In this document: one piece after another, positions 23,738 through 35,795 of the stretch
Numbering within the stretch: the stretch's first letter is position 1
Layout of the letters: every line of letters starts with the position of its first letter
Source of the DNA: Lavandula angustifolia
Lineage: Eukaryota > Streptophyta > Magnoliopsida > Lamiales > Lamiaceae
DNA: 64,000 nt
Assembly: GCA_028984105.1 (NCBI GenBank)
Contig: JAPVEC010000064.1
Location: 16,911 to 80,910, forward strand
Reading direction: 5' to 3'
Program-made: the position numbers and the translations under genes
The notes under the pieces: generated by a model
Seen by the model: only the letters and a program-made list of their open reading frames with translations
Database searches by the model: none
Told to the model about the DNA's origin: nothing

Positions 23738-25065
23738 GAAGAGACTCTTTAAGCACGAATGTTGTTCGGTTTCCACTCCCCCCCCCAAATGACTCACACA
23801 AACAGACTCAAAGAAGGAAAAGGAAACACAATAAAAGGAAGACACGGATACATACACAAAAAACATAAAGACGACAAGCTGCCAAGCAAAACCAAATTCT
23901 GCACATGTAAATAATAGCACCCGACCAAGAATATAAAGCACATCAAAGTGAGATCTCACTCAAGAAACATGCATCAACAAGTTTAGGAAAATCAACTAGG
24001 TCAAAACAGGGCAGGCATTGAGTCATTCTCACGTTTCACTCAGCACTCAACTACACTAGTCCGGACAACCGCTCATTTAAACCTAAATACACGCAATCAC
24101 CATATTAAGTCAACCAATTAGCACCATCAAAAATGTCTTTTTCTCTTGGGTTGTAATGGGGCTAAGGACCATGAAATGATATTGCAAGGTGGGATCCTAA
24201 AGGTCCTAGGCTCATTTTGTTGTGCATCATTTGTCGTGCATATATGCAAAGTAACATCGGCTTGTGCAAGTAAGTGTTGGAATAAAGATTTGATATAGGG
24301 TAGGGAGTTAATGATAAGCAGCCTGGGAGGATAAAAAATTTCTTTCTTTTCTTTTCTTTTCTTTTCTTCCTTCCCCTTCTTCTTCTTTTTCCTAGGTGCA
24401 TCATTTTTTCTTTTTCTTTTGTTTTTCAAGCACCTTTCTTTCTTTTGATTTTTTTCTTTTTACTCTTTTGCTGCTAAATTTTTTTATTTTTCTTCCCAAT
24501 CTCCCTTTCTACAATTTACCCCTCTAAATAGGCAGTTTCAGCACAGATCTTTGATTTCATCAGTTGCGCAAGGTGTACAAAAGCATATATACATAACAGG
24601 GCCAAGAGAAGGTCTAAAATTGGGCAGTAGCTAATATTTAGTGACTGATTGAATGAACAGGCCAAAGCTCAAATTTGTTTACTAGGGGATATTTGGGCAA
24701 GGGTTATATAAACTCAGGCCAGAATTAAGGTTATCCCTAGTGCCTTCTATCACATGGTGTACATAGTATGTTAATATGGCGACTTTGTAACATCTATTCT
24801 CTAAAAAAGAAGTAAGTGGGGAGTGCCCCACTCTAGGCTCAATCCTAACTATTTAGTGCAGTTTAATTAGACTCAATATCTGCCCCTACTTCATCATTCC
24901 TAGCGTCTTCTAATCCCAAACAGTGAAGAAAACATGCAAACATGCTTGTGATTCACTAAGTTTTGAAAAAAATTTGGGGCAGGGGGCAATCATAATACAA
25001 AGCAGACTTGGAGAAACATGGCATGCTTACATACAAACAAACAACAAAACTAAAAATACCCCTCC
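23738..25065 (-). other. Athila B 3' non-coding region
   Basis: About 1.3 kb with no recognisable gene. A pyrimidine-rich tract at 24335-24490 makes a Lys/Arg-rich false ORF on the minus strand. Confidence 0.6.
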
Positions 25066-25262
25066 TTACACTTTAGAGCCCTTCTTGTCCTCAAGCAGGC
25101 AAAAACGAGTGTTCAGGGCAGAAAAAGACAACACAGAACCATCCCTCCTCATACTTTAAAGCCTTGCTTGCCCTCAAGCAGGCAGAGAGTAAAGGAGAAG
25201 AGAGGACACACAACAATAAAAACAAACACACCCCCTCCTCACTCTTTAAGAGGAGGAGGGGG
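25066..25262 (-). repeat. Athila B: three PPT-like modules with inverted repeats
   Basis: Copies of CCTCCT(T)ACACTTTA at about 25061, 25144 and 25232. The first has a weak CTTG-TCCT-CAAG hairpin (25084-25095). The second has TGCTTG-CCCT-CAAGCA with a bulged extension (25061+104 to 25183). The third has a different inverted repeat, CCTCCTC/GAGGAGG. The position just after the last ORF mirrors A's modules 2-4. Confidence 0.65.
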
Positions 25263-25336
25263 GGAAACAAACACAAAAGAACCAAACTAAAAAGAAAAAG
25301 ATACACAAACAACAGGGGGGAGTGAGTTGAAATCAA

Positions 25337-25939
25337 TTACCAATTGCGCGGCTTAGCCGCACCCTTGCCTTTCTTCACGGTTAGTGCCTCGAGCTGCCTC
25401 TGCATATCCGTCATTTGCTCTTGAAGCCTTTCATTTTCCTTGTAAAGAATCTCCAGATCTCCCTGCTCTGCAAAAGAAGTTAAAGGTCTTGCATCCACAA
25501 GTGTGCTTGGGGTGCTCTGCCCGGGCCTAAGTATCTCTGTAGAACTATTTGTCTTGTCAGGGACAGAGGGATCTTTAGGTACTAAAGTGCTCAGAAGGCT
25601 CAATCCCAACTGGTTTTCCACTTTCAATATTTTTTCACAGTCATTACTTGACCGTATGTCCAGTTTCTTTATTGCTCCGTCTTTATCTCTTTTATGCTCT
25701 GGGTTTAACTCCTTAGATCTTGCAGTTTTTGGTTGATCATAAAGATCCGAGACAGTCTCCTTGACGGGTAGTTGGATCATGGACGATAGGGGCTTTTCTG
25801 GAATCTCTTTGACTTTGATATCACTCATCCCATGAGTTTCTATCCCGCTTAGCTTTGTGTCAAGGTCGGTTCTAGGGCGTATCCCCGCACCAACTCGCCT
25901 AAAGATGATCTTGGACCGTAGGGTTAAACACATCGACAA
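25337..25939 (-). CDS. Athila B downstream ORF, unrecognised, 200 codons
   Basis: Open from 25939 to 25337. I do not recognise it. It is hydrophilic, with a C-terminal coiled-coil-like stretch (ENERLQEQMTDMQRQLEAL, residues about 168-186) and a basic tail. It lies where RT, RNase H and integrase should be followed by the env-position ORF, so it is probably the C-terminal remnant of that ORF joined to the end of protease by a large deletion. The A element's equivalent also ends in a coiled-coil-like stretch. Confidence 0.55.
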   Translation of the reverse strand: MSMCLTLRSKIIFRRVGAGIRPRTDLDTKLSGIETHGMSDIKVKEIPEKPLSSMIQLPVKETVSDLYDQPKTARSKELNPEHKRDKDGAIKKLDIRSSNDCEKILKVENQLGLSLLSTLVPKDPSVPDKTNSSTEILRPGQSTPSTLVDARPLTSFAEQGDLEILYKENERLQEQMTDMQRQLEALTVKKGKGAAKPRNW

Positions 25940-26587
25940 AGATAAACATTTTTCATGTCGCCGATTTTTTTCATTGCCTCATTAATGTTATATGTGTAGT
26001 GGTCCCCCAACCAAGACATGTCAATTGTGCCTCCATGCACATCAATTATAAACTTTAATTGTATCCGAAAAAGGTCTGCCCAAAAGCACCCCAGTTGTTC
26101 CTTTAGCTTGTTCATCATTCGTTTTAATTATATAGAAATCAGCTGGGTAAACAAATTCATTGATTTTGACCAAAACATTTTCTAATAATCCAATTGGGCA
26201 AATGCATGACCTATCCGCCAATTGCATAATGACTATTGTTTCAGTTAATTCAACACCAATCAGACTCTTATAAACAGAGAGAGGCATGACATTTATTGAT
26301 GCACCAAGATCACACATAGCAAGGGGAATCAGTTTTTCACCGATTAAACAAGGAAGGGTAAACGCACCTGGGTCTACGCACTTCTCTGGAAGATTACCTT
26401 GAATAATGGCAGATGCGACCTTCTCCATCAACACTTTCTCATTGTCAACCACCTTTCCAGCTATGAATTCCTTGATGAATTTCCTCACTTGGGGAAATTC
26501 CAGAGCATCTAACAGGGGTATGTTGATCTCCATTTTTTCAAATAGAGCCTTATAGTCCATGACATCTATCCTAGGCTTCGGTTTCAT
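25940..26587 (-). pseudogene. Athila B protease
   Basis: Contains CDLGASINVMPLSVYKSL (about 26265-26320), LADRSCICPIGLLENVLVKI and GRPF, closely matching A's protease. The frame shifts at about 26045; the end (DVHGGTIDMSWLGDHYTYNINEAM) continues in another frame to a stop near 25925. No RT follows, so this is the last pol domain left in B. Confidence 0.85.
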
Positions 26588-26635
26588 GCCCAGGGCTTTT
26601 GGAAATAATGGTGGGATGGTAGCTCCAGTTGGTTT

Positions 26636-29097
26636 TTACACTTGTGGCCTTGCCTGCATTTCTTGTTCCTCTTCTATAGCTTCTTGATCATCTGGCCAGG
26701 TCACATTTTTGTCCTTCTGTGCTGGCTCTTTCAACTCTTTCTCACTTCTCAACATGATTGCACTTGTATTCGCATTTCCCTTGGGGTTTGCTTTGACTTT
26801 GAAGGGCAACTGTACTTGGTCAGGATCTTTTTCAGGTTCCTTGTCCTCTAATTTAGTATCTATCTGGGAGCTCTTTTTATCCAGATCAAAGTGCTCTCTT
26901 AAGTCAATTTTCCAAGCAGTTCTCCGCTTCTTTGGTGGCAGATCTTTCAAGTCCACGCCAACCTGCAATGTCACAACATTTACAAGTATTTGTGGATTAG
27001 GTTGAACTGGGGAAGACAACTTCCCGTGACCTGGAGCCTTGGTAGTTTTATTCTCCCATGTTAATGCAGCTGCAAAGGGTGGGGGTATCTCCATCATCTT
27101 CGCCTCAGGCAGACGTCCCTTTTGCTTCTTCATTCTTGCTGATTCATCTCGAGAAAGGATCTTGAAACCAGGCAAGATCAGTGGCTCAGTGGTTGCAGTT
27201 GGTCTCACCTCTTTGGTTTCATTCTTACTTAGCTTGGTAGTCTTGCTCACATTCGCCATGGGATTAATTTGGACTTGCGAAGGCATTGTGCCTTGATTCT
27301 CCTTCAGCTCTTTCAACGAATTTGTAAGTTGTTCCATTGCTGTGACAGGGTACTCATACCAGCTTTTTGTTCAAATTGGGTGTTTTGAAATTCTTTCCAT
27401 AGTTCCTCGGTTGTTTTGGCAGGCCTTGGTGAAACAAGTTGGTTTGCAGCTTGTTGTGCAGATGCGAAACTTGGTGGGACTCCACGGTGTGATGGAGGAT
27501 AAGTCTGCTCCTCGCAAGTGCCGCCGTTGAGGTTGGGAATCTTGGTGTTGTGGTTGTTGGTATGATTTGCAGCTTTATAGATTTGTGGAGGTTGTTGATA
27601 GAAAGTCTACGCAGGCTATGGGCATATTGATTTCGATTTTAAAAACTTCGGTGATGAAAGTTTTGTTGATAGTCCCTGAGGCCGGAAATTTTGGTTTTGT
27701 GGTTGGAGGTTTTTGCTGAGGTTGGGTTTGGAGATTTTGGTTTTGGAAATTACGTTGAGGTCGCTTGGTAGAAAGTTTGGGGCGATGAGGTGTATTTTGG
27801 TGAGGAAAGCTTTGATGTTGGAAACTCGATTGGGTGTGTTGCGGAGGTTGGTAACTTGATTGTGCCTTCGTGGTGGGTCTCCTTGTTGTCTCCACCGAAA
27901 ATTGGGATAGACCATGTGTTTCATGAAATGGTACCCTCCCACAATGTTCACATCTTCGCAGTCAACACCCATGGTACATCTGATTGAAGAGTGGCCGAGT
28001 TTGCCACATGCACCACAAGTCACTTCAACAGGGCCTGCTAGTTGTGGTTTCTCCACCATCTGGTTTAATAATTTTTCAATCTTTTCCATCCTCTCTTCGT
28101 TTCTTCTTTCATAGTCAGATGAACTTGCCTGGGCAACCTTCTTTACATTCCTATCATTCCCATTGTTGTACTCCTTGGTGGAGTCAACTAGCCTTTGGAT
28201 GTACTGTCTGGCTTCACTAATCTTAAAGTGAGTGAATCCTCCTCCAGTTCCGGAATTTACCAAGTCCTTGTATTTCATGGTCATGCCTTGGTAGAAAAAC
28301 TGAAACAACTCTCCATCTCTATATTTATGATTGGGGCAGTCTTCTACCAATCTGTCGTAACGCTCTCAATACTCACTCAAGGGCTCATCATAACCTTGTT
28401 GGATACTTGATATTTCTTTCCTCAGGGCATTTGTCTTTGTTGCTGGAAAGTAGTACTCCAGGAAGGTAGTATCCATTTGTGGCCAATTCCAATAGAATCT
28501 GTGAGCCGGCTTGAGTACCACATGTTGGCTCGATCGTTTAATGCATAAGGGAATGTAACTAGCTTCACTTCATCTTCGGTCTGCTGGCCAGTTTTCTTTT
28601 GGAGCCTACATGTCTTCTCGAATTCATTCAAGAATGAGAAGGGATTCTCATTCGTCTTTCCATAAAATTTGGGCAGGGCATTCAACACCACCGCCTTGAG
28701 CTCTACAAGATTTTCACCATAGCAAAGCAATCCGCACGAGATTCTTCCGCTTCCCGGCAAGCCGTGTTCATTGACCTCGAGGACCTTTGGATCATCATCT
28801 TCTATAATCAAGTTTGGATTCTCGTCTTTGATTCGGAATCGACTCCTCTTTCTCGTGTTGGTCCTCCGCTCCGGCCAAACAATATCTCGATCTTCCGGGG
28901 AGCCGGCTTCGCACACCTCACTGCAGCCTTCTCGTATGCAGAGTTCTTTCACCCTACGACTCTGGGTCCGGTTTGTTGCTCACAAGAACCGTGTCTCCTT
29001 CTGGAGTCTCCCGGGCAGCCTTCTCAATTTCGTGGTCTAGCCGTAAATTGGGTTGAACGAGCCACTCATAAATACCTAGAAGAAGCACTTGGGTAGA
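26636..29097 (-). pseudogene. Athila B gag
   Basis: Three open segments (28952-28422, 28350-27616, 27337-26636) together form a gag. They hold the capsid-like block LPKFYGKTNENPFSFLNEFEKTCRLQ, an intact zinc knuckle CGACGKLGHSSIRC (about 27985-28026), and a long charged tail before protease. Breaks lie near 28490, 28365, 27610 and 27340. It would package element RNA; alone with protease it cannot transpose. Confidence 0.85.
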
Positions 29098-29143
29098 ACA
29101 AAAATAAAAAGGGCAGTAGAAAAGGTTAGTTTAAATCAAAATG

Positions 29144-29165
29144 CCATTCCCCGGCAACGGCGCCA
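29144..29165 (-). other. Athila B primer binding site
   Basis: Minus strand TGGCGCCGTTGCCGGGGAA, complementary to the 3' end of tRNA-Asp, 3 bp from the LTR. This tRNA choice is typical of Athila elements. Confidence 0.9.
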
Positions 29166-29168
29166 TTT

Positions 29169-30766
29169 TGGTCGGGCACGATTTCGTCGTTAAAATCGCG
29201 AACCAAAAACAATTTATAACACCTGCGATAGAGAACTAAACTAATACAAGTACAGTTAGCAAGCAGGGATCGAATCCACAGGGAATGGGTAGATTTAAGC
29301 AATTTATCTCTGAAGACCGAAAAAGGGTTTGGTTAGTAACCACCATTAACTTTGGGTTTAATTAACATTAGGTAATAATCATTAACTGCGCAATTAAAAA
29401 CAGGGGATGAGAACAAATATTAAAAGCGACCTGGCTTTGGGCAGATCCACACTGATCGGCCTCCAATCCTTGATTCTAAGATTAATCGGTTTCCTAATGT
29501 TGCCCGGCTAAGGTGCCGTGTTGAGCACGAACGCACCTAAATCTTATTCTTGAAATGGAGAAGGATGTTGAGCATTAACCTACTCCCTACCCTAGTGTCG
29601 ATCTACCATGTTGAGCATTGCATAGATCTACAACTAAGGAGCATTAATATCCAAGAAACTGAACTAGCAAAGCTACCCATATTGAGCATGAAAGTAGACC
29701 ATCTCCCCTGCCTGTTCAACACCAGCCCAGTTAACCTAGGTTGATCAGTCCTATGTTATCTTAAACAGGCATCTACACAGATCTGGATAGAAACGTTTAG
29801 CTAACCAATTTTAAGCACATTAAGATCTCATGGAAGGCAAGGATCGGGTGTTTCACTGCCCTAGCCGAATCTAGGGCTTAGCTACACATATTTAAACTAC
29901 GGAAGCAAGAAAACATGCAAGAGAAAGACATCTTAAATGCAGAAAGCTAACTGGAAGAACAATAACTTAAACAAACGGAATTAACAGTGCAGAATTAAAT
30001 GAGAGAAACAGAACAGGAAAACAGAAAACATTACTGAGGCAGATCTTCGTGAATTAAATGCTTGAGCAGGGGCGAGAATTAAATAGTTTTTACTATCTAA
30101 CTTGAAGGTTGAAGAACATGAACTAAACTAGAGAGCAATTTCGAATTAGAAAGAGAGAAAACTAAAGTAGAGAGAGAGAGTTACTAGAGAGTTATGAGAA
30201 GTTGTGATAAAAGTTGTCCTACTTACTATTACATACCCAAAATAATAATAATATCTCAAAAGATAAGTCTAAATCAAGTCATGCTTTTTCTTCTTGAGCC
30301 TCTTCATGCATTAATTGCAGCATAAGCGGATTTTACCAAACTGGATGGAAGCTGATGGGAGCAGTCGGCTGTGAAAGGAAATCTTGCCCGGCTGGGCGGC
30401 TGTGGCAGGAAAAGTATCATGCCACTGTACTATTCTACACCAGTCTCTTTCATAGCTAGTAGCTCAACCAAAAGCTTTCCCTCCAATTTCTTCCAATTGT
30501 ATTGGGCTGGGCTTCTTCATATCATCATTTAAGACATTTCTTCGGTCCACTAAGCTGGCCCAATTGGGGGGTCCAAATTCTGCCCAGTTCAGTCTAATAT
30601 TCTGGCCCAAAACTCCTTTGATCACATAAAGCATGCATGCAGCTTCCAATACGTGCATGTGCAACATTCACCACCTTTTCGCCTTTTATCCACCTCCTAC
30701 ACGCATAAACCCGAGATAAATAAGCATAATATCGATAATATAAATGCAACAATTACGTGCTTATCA
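29169..30766 (-). repeat. Athila B 5' LTR (intact)
   Basis: 1598 bp, starts TGATAAGCACG (30766) and ends GACCA (29169). It is used as the reference to show that the B 3' LTR is split by A. Confidence 0.92.
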
Positions 30767-30813
30767 TGTATTCACCCCCCCTCTACACCTGAACGTTTGA
30801 CTCAGGACCAACA
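30767..30813 (+). repeat. Sirevirus C' solo LTR, right end
   Basis: TGTATTCACC... to GGACCAACA, the last 47 bp of the solo LTR, followed by TSD TCTTC (30814-30818). Confidence 0.85.
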
Positions 30814-30818
30814 TCTTC

Positions 30819-31419
30819 TATAAAAAGAAACATGTTAAGGTTAAGAGATACTATATTGAGTTAAGATCTATTACAAGGTATGCTCCAGCCAACATAACAG
30901 AGCTTACTATATTATGAAAAGAAAGTATCAGAGCAATCATATTTAAGAATGTATCAGAGCCTCATCAAATTAACAAAGTTATAGCCTACTAAAGGTATCA
31001 GGGCCAATACAACTAAATTATCAGAGCTCAGAAAAGGATCACAACTCTTAGTAGCTAATCATCTAATTAACACTAATCAATAATTTCCTCCTAACAATAT
31101 CTGAAAGACAATTTCCCCCTAAGTCATATTAGAAAGAAATTTATCCCTGTATATATAAGAGCCCTTTCCCCCTTAATATTATCAAGAAAGAAATATCCTA
31201 AGGCACGTAAGCATATATAAATCACGGAGGGTCAGATAATGTAAGTGAGTGTAATCTGATCACTGAAGTGATCAGTAGTATTGAAAGGAAAACAAAACAG
31301 CCGTAAAGACATGAGTAGTTGTCAAGGTTCAGAGCAATAGATGTCATAAATGATGATGAGATGATTACAGTACAAGACAATCTATCACTACTGACTAAGA
31401 CTAGGAGACGGAGAGAGAG
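30819..31419 (-). other. Sirevirus D 3' UTR
   Basis: Homologous in position to 59233-59660 of C. It holds several extra PPT-like runs (minus strand AGGGGGAAA near 31110-31120 and 31167-31177), a known habit of Sireviruses, and the stretch shared with C, F and G around GATCACTGAAGTGATC (31258-31273). Confidence 0.7.
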
Positions 31420-34400
31420 TCAACTCTGCTTCTTCTTGAATTGTTGCATGTGCGCTCTAAAGTCAGCAGACTTCTTCTCCGGAGGTTCTAGGTCATATCC
31501 TGAATATACACGATTCCTCAGGGCCTTGATCTCCATCAAGTCTTCAGCATCGTTCTTGTCCAGGACTTTGCTAGCTATAGCATCTTTGATTTCTTCTTCA
31601 ATCTCATTCTTGCAAATGTTGTGTTGGTGAGTGAGAGGAGGAGAAAGAATTATGAATTCAGGTGCCTTCAGCGTCTTGCTTGATTGCTCAAGCAAAGTCT
31701 GGATCTTAGCAAGGAGAGAAGGGTAAGCAACAGTTAGGATTTCTTTGAAATAAAAATCAGGATCGGCTCCTTCATCAGTTAGCTTCCAGATATAAAATCT
31801 CTTAATGAAGTCGATCTTCAGTTGTCCCCATTTCTGATTCAGCTTAAGGGTCACCCAGTCGTCAGTTCTTTTGTAAATAATTCTCTTCACTTCACTGACT
31901 GGCTCCCTTCTCCTGAAGTACTTAGAAGTAGTTGGAATACTTCTATCCTTTACAGGGACCCTCTTCCTAGCTTCCTTCTCTGTTCGCAGCCTAAGGGCCT
32001 CCATGTTAGCTTTGCGTAATCGCTCCTTAGCTTCTCTGACCTATCTGGCCTCAGCTGTTATATCCAACGCTCTCTCAACTATGTCCCATATTTCCTTCAT
32101 TTCTTGCTCTTGTTCTTTGGAGGGCACAATAGAGGGGACATGTTGATTTTCTGAGTCACTCGGCGATGATGATTTAGACCTGGATGCGCCGGGCTTCTCA
32201 GTTTTGGACTGTTGGGGAAGAGCATCTGAAGATCTTGTCTGTCTGGGTATAGCTCAAGAGCGAGTAGGCGCTGGAGATTTGATCTGTACGCCCTTCTTAG
32301 CTTCAATCTTCCTCTTCGCATCCTCCTCTTCAAGTTCCTTAGCTATTTCGGCATCACAAGCGATATGTTCTTCTTTAGATCGGAACTTGAGCTTCTTTCG
32401 CTTCGGTGGACTGGGGTCCGTAGGGGCCTTTCCCTTATCAGATGTCTTGGATGGAGGTGGTGACTCTTCAATTTGTAGTCCTTTAATAAATTTGGCCACC
32501 TCAGTCACATCTGCATCTTTTGGCTCCTCAGTAAGGCCTTCCCCCTTGCTTGCTTCATCCCCTTTATCAGCTCCTTCTGAGCCGGGTCCAACCGGAATTA
32601 CTGCTGAACTTGGTCCTGCTGCCTGCTCTTATTTGGCCTTAAGGAGAGCTCTCAGCTGAGCTGATCTGCTCTTTCCCCCTTTTTGGCATCATCAATTAAT
32701 GTTGTCAGGGCAGTGACCTTGTTCCTCAGATCATCTACTGAGTTCTTGACTGTCTCAAGACCTGGGGCTATGTTAGTGGCTACATCAGTGTAGGACTCCC
32801 ACCGCTTGTTATGCTCTTGATCTATGGCGTTCAGTAGAGCAGATTTGTATTCTTCAAAGCGTCGAAGGTAGTCTTCCACTGCATGAGAAGCAGTCTTTTA
32901 GATTTCTTGGCAGGAGGCATGCTGATTAGTCAGTACTTTGGATATATTGTCAGCCGTGAAACTTTAGCGCTCCTCGACTGCCTTCTGGACTCGACCTGTT
33001 GTAGCAGCCATTTCTTCAGTGAACTGTTTGGCTTGCGACTGCATTATAGTTTGGAATTGGGTAGTCAGGTTGGTTTGTTTTGCCTCAAGTGCTTGACTGA
33101 GGATCTCTTCAGCATTGATTATCGTTGGCATGCTGATCCTCTGCACTTTAGTAAAAAGGTCTTTCAGCGTGTTTGTCTGAGCCTCAGTGAACTTGCTCCA
33201 CTTAGTGTTCACATCATCGGCAAGAGTTATGTTCTTGTGTCCCTGATGCTTAATAAACTTATTAATGGACTTCGTACTGATGTCCTTGAGCTCAACAACC
33301 TGATATCTGCTTTGTTTCTTAGGCTGAGTCTTGGATGGAGTCGGGATGATCGAGCCTGATTCTGGAGAAGATGGCTGCTGATCATCCTTGGGAGTTTTAC
33401 CCTCAGCAGATCCTCCCTAGTCTGCATCCTTGGGTGAGTCAGTTGGAGGAGGAGGAGGAGGAGGAGGCTGAGTCTAAGAGAAAGACTCGCCTTGAGTTCT
33501 GATGTGGAGGAGCATCAGCATGGCGGCTCTAAGATCCTCGAGCGAGGCAATGTCAGCCGGCTCGCCATATCCGATTTCCTCTTGGAGTTGTTGTTCCTCC
33601 TTAACTAACTCAGCTACTGTCTTCAGGCGGATCGTATCTTCTAGCAGATCCCACTCAAGGAATACCAGACGCATTCGCACCCGAGCATGGACAGCTATGT
33701 CCAAGAGATCCTTATGATCATGGATCTCGGGAATCTCATCGGCAACCTCTTCAGCGGCTTTGCTCCTAGCCTGAAGTACTGAGGTTGGGATGGAGGAGGA
33801 GACCTCAGTAGGTGGGTTCATCTCAGTCGGAATCTCTGACTGAGTCTCCTCCGAATGGATTCTCTTCACCTTCTCCTTCAGAGTCACGTCCTCCTGACCC
33901 AACTCTGAGTCCTCGATGGAGATATGTGTGGGAGCGACTGAAGACTTTGGCTTCTTCAGTGTTTTCTGCTTCTTCTGCTGAGGTGGCTGAGTAGGGCAGG
34001 GATCGTGAATGATCTCCAGAGGACGTTTATATGCTTGTCTTCACCTTATTGATTTCTCAGCGGCTGTTGCGTTTAGAAACTTGATCTGTTTATGATCAAA
34101 AGAGTATGTGTCAGCAAAAGACACTCTCTCTAGGCAATGATCCTCGATCAGAATGCTGACTTTGTTACCGTAGAGAAGTTTCCCTTGGGAATCAGCTGCA
34201 TGCCATCTATAGAGTTGATGAATTTCTGAGACTGAGCTTTAAACTCTGCTCTGAAGAAGGCGTTCCAGTTCATTGGGGCTCCGTCCACGATTGCCATCAT
34301 TATCTGGACTCGGATGCGAGAGAGCTGATCGTACGAGCTCGCTAAACTAGTTAATATGTGGTTGACTATATAAGCTAAGCCACGGTACTGTGGGAGCAGC

Positions 34401-34870
34401 TGACTTTTTGAAAATGCAGCTTTGAAGATGACATTCGTCTGACCGCTGAATCGGCAAAGATAATCATCAACTGAGGATTCCTTATAGCCAGCAAGGGGAA
34501 TCCCTTCGTCTTCAAGGTCGAAGCTGCGATGAAGACATGTCGCCATGTCCATCTGAGTGGCCTTGTCCTCCCACTGATTAGGTTGGACTTCATGCCTGGA
34601 AAGGATGGATGAGATGTCGTTGTGATCATCATCCTCTCTATAGTTCAAGAAGAACTCAGATACTTGGTGCGGCAGGCTCTGACGCGGAGCCCTAGAGAGA
34701 ATCGTAAGGAGACCTGATCTCTCAAGTGCGTCGAAAATGGGAGCCATGCACTCCACGCCGCACGTCCTGACAGACAGAACGGGTTCAAAGAGAACCCTCT
34801 TCCCGGATATGATCTCCTAAATATCCTCAGGGATCAATACATCACTGGTGGGAACGATCGCCGTTGTATA
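31420..34870 (-). pseudogene. Sirevirus D third ORF
   Basis: A long ORF after pol, about 1150 codons in broken pieces. The N-terminal domain (34756-34148) shares DYLCRFSGQTNVIFKAAF...LPQYRGLAYIV with C. The middle is acidic and low-complexity (33902-33474), followed by coiled-coil-like segments (33212-32964, 32879-32652) and the block LIDDAKKGER. The C-terminal domain (32004-31420) has VTLKLNQKWGQLKIDFIKRFYIWK and ends QQFKKKQS. A stop lies at about 34820 and frameshifts near 34140, 33440, 33220, 32650, 32250 and 32040. No signal peptide or transmembrane helix is visible. Function unknown; the position matches the env-like ORF of SIRE1-type elements. A splice-acceptor-like TTGTTTTTGCAG lies just upstream at about 34884-34895. 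Confidence 0.8.
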
Positions 34871-35059
34871 AAATTGAAAGCTGCAAAAACAATGTTAGCA
34901 CTTGAAAATAGAGTAAGTTAGTAAGGCAGATTTAGTTTATAGAATTATTACCGAAGGATGAGTGCTTATGATGCAGTAGGAGTCTAATGCAGAGAGATGG
35001 TCGCAGAAAGCATAGATCGTTCGAAAATGGCAGAAATATGATTTAGGTTAGAGATAACA

Positions 35060-35061
<2 letters not shown>

Positions 35062-35144
<83 letters not shown>
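35062..35144. repeat. (TA)n microsatellite, left flank of MULE E
   Basis: About 41 TA units directly abutting the G-run that begins E. A shorter TA run (43824-43841) flanks the other end. Confidence 0.95.
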
Positions 35145-35147
<3 letters not shown>

Positions 35148-35795
35148 GGGGGATAGATTGAGAACACCCCCTTATTGAGAGAAAGGAGAACAAGATCCAT
35201 CCATCTATTTTCGTGATGTGCGGCTCGGATTGAAGGAGGGAAAAATAGTTTTTTTTTAACTTAAAACCCTTTCATTAAGGGTAGCAAGGTAATTTGCAAT
35301 CTTATGTTTTTCCTTCTCTCTTTTCTCCCAACAAAATCTCAACCGAGAGAGAGAGATAGAGGTAATCGACTGAGCTTGATTCATGAACGATAAACAATAA
35401 TTCGTGAAATATAGAATTCGACAAGTGCTCGATTGCCGCTCATCACGAATCGTGAAATCCACCCGCCTCTCAACTGAAGAAGAAATTTGTGCAATTCGAC
35501 AAGTGCTCGATCTGCGCCAATAATCATGGGTAAGTGTAGTAATCGATGGTTAGCCTTCTTATTTCTTGAATTCCTGTATTATGATAGTGGGGATTCTTTA
35601 TTTTTGATGTTGGAAAATCATTATATCCCTTCATTATCCCTTAATTTTGATAATGTTTTTTTAGGGTTTATTGATTTTGTTGTTATATTTGTGTTTTTAT
35701 TCGATTTACTGTTTCTGAATAATAATTTAATGATATCGCTGTCTAATTTGTATTATTCGATGCATAATTTGATTTGGGTTTCCTTTCTTTGTAAG

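Larger units (their letters stand above)
9062..30766 (-). mobile_element. Athila B: non-autonomous composite (excluding nested A)
   Basis: Order on the minus strand: 5' LTR, primer site, gag, protease, unrecognised ORF, PPT modules, 3' LTR, then a second primer site and 5' UTR. RT, RNase H and integrase are absent. No TSD is found, because its low end is not an LTR end and about 15 bp of the target LTR are missing. Confidence 0.85.

Noticed and set aside
24127..24429. Lys/Arg-rich minus-strand ORF
   Set aside because: A translation of a pyrimidine tract in B's 3' non-coding region; no conserved counterpart.
34984..35193. ORF with a long Tyr-Ile repeat
   Set aside because: Translation of the (TA)n microsatellite.
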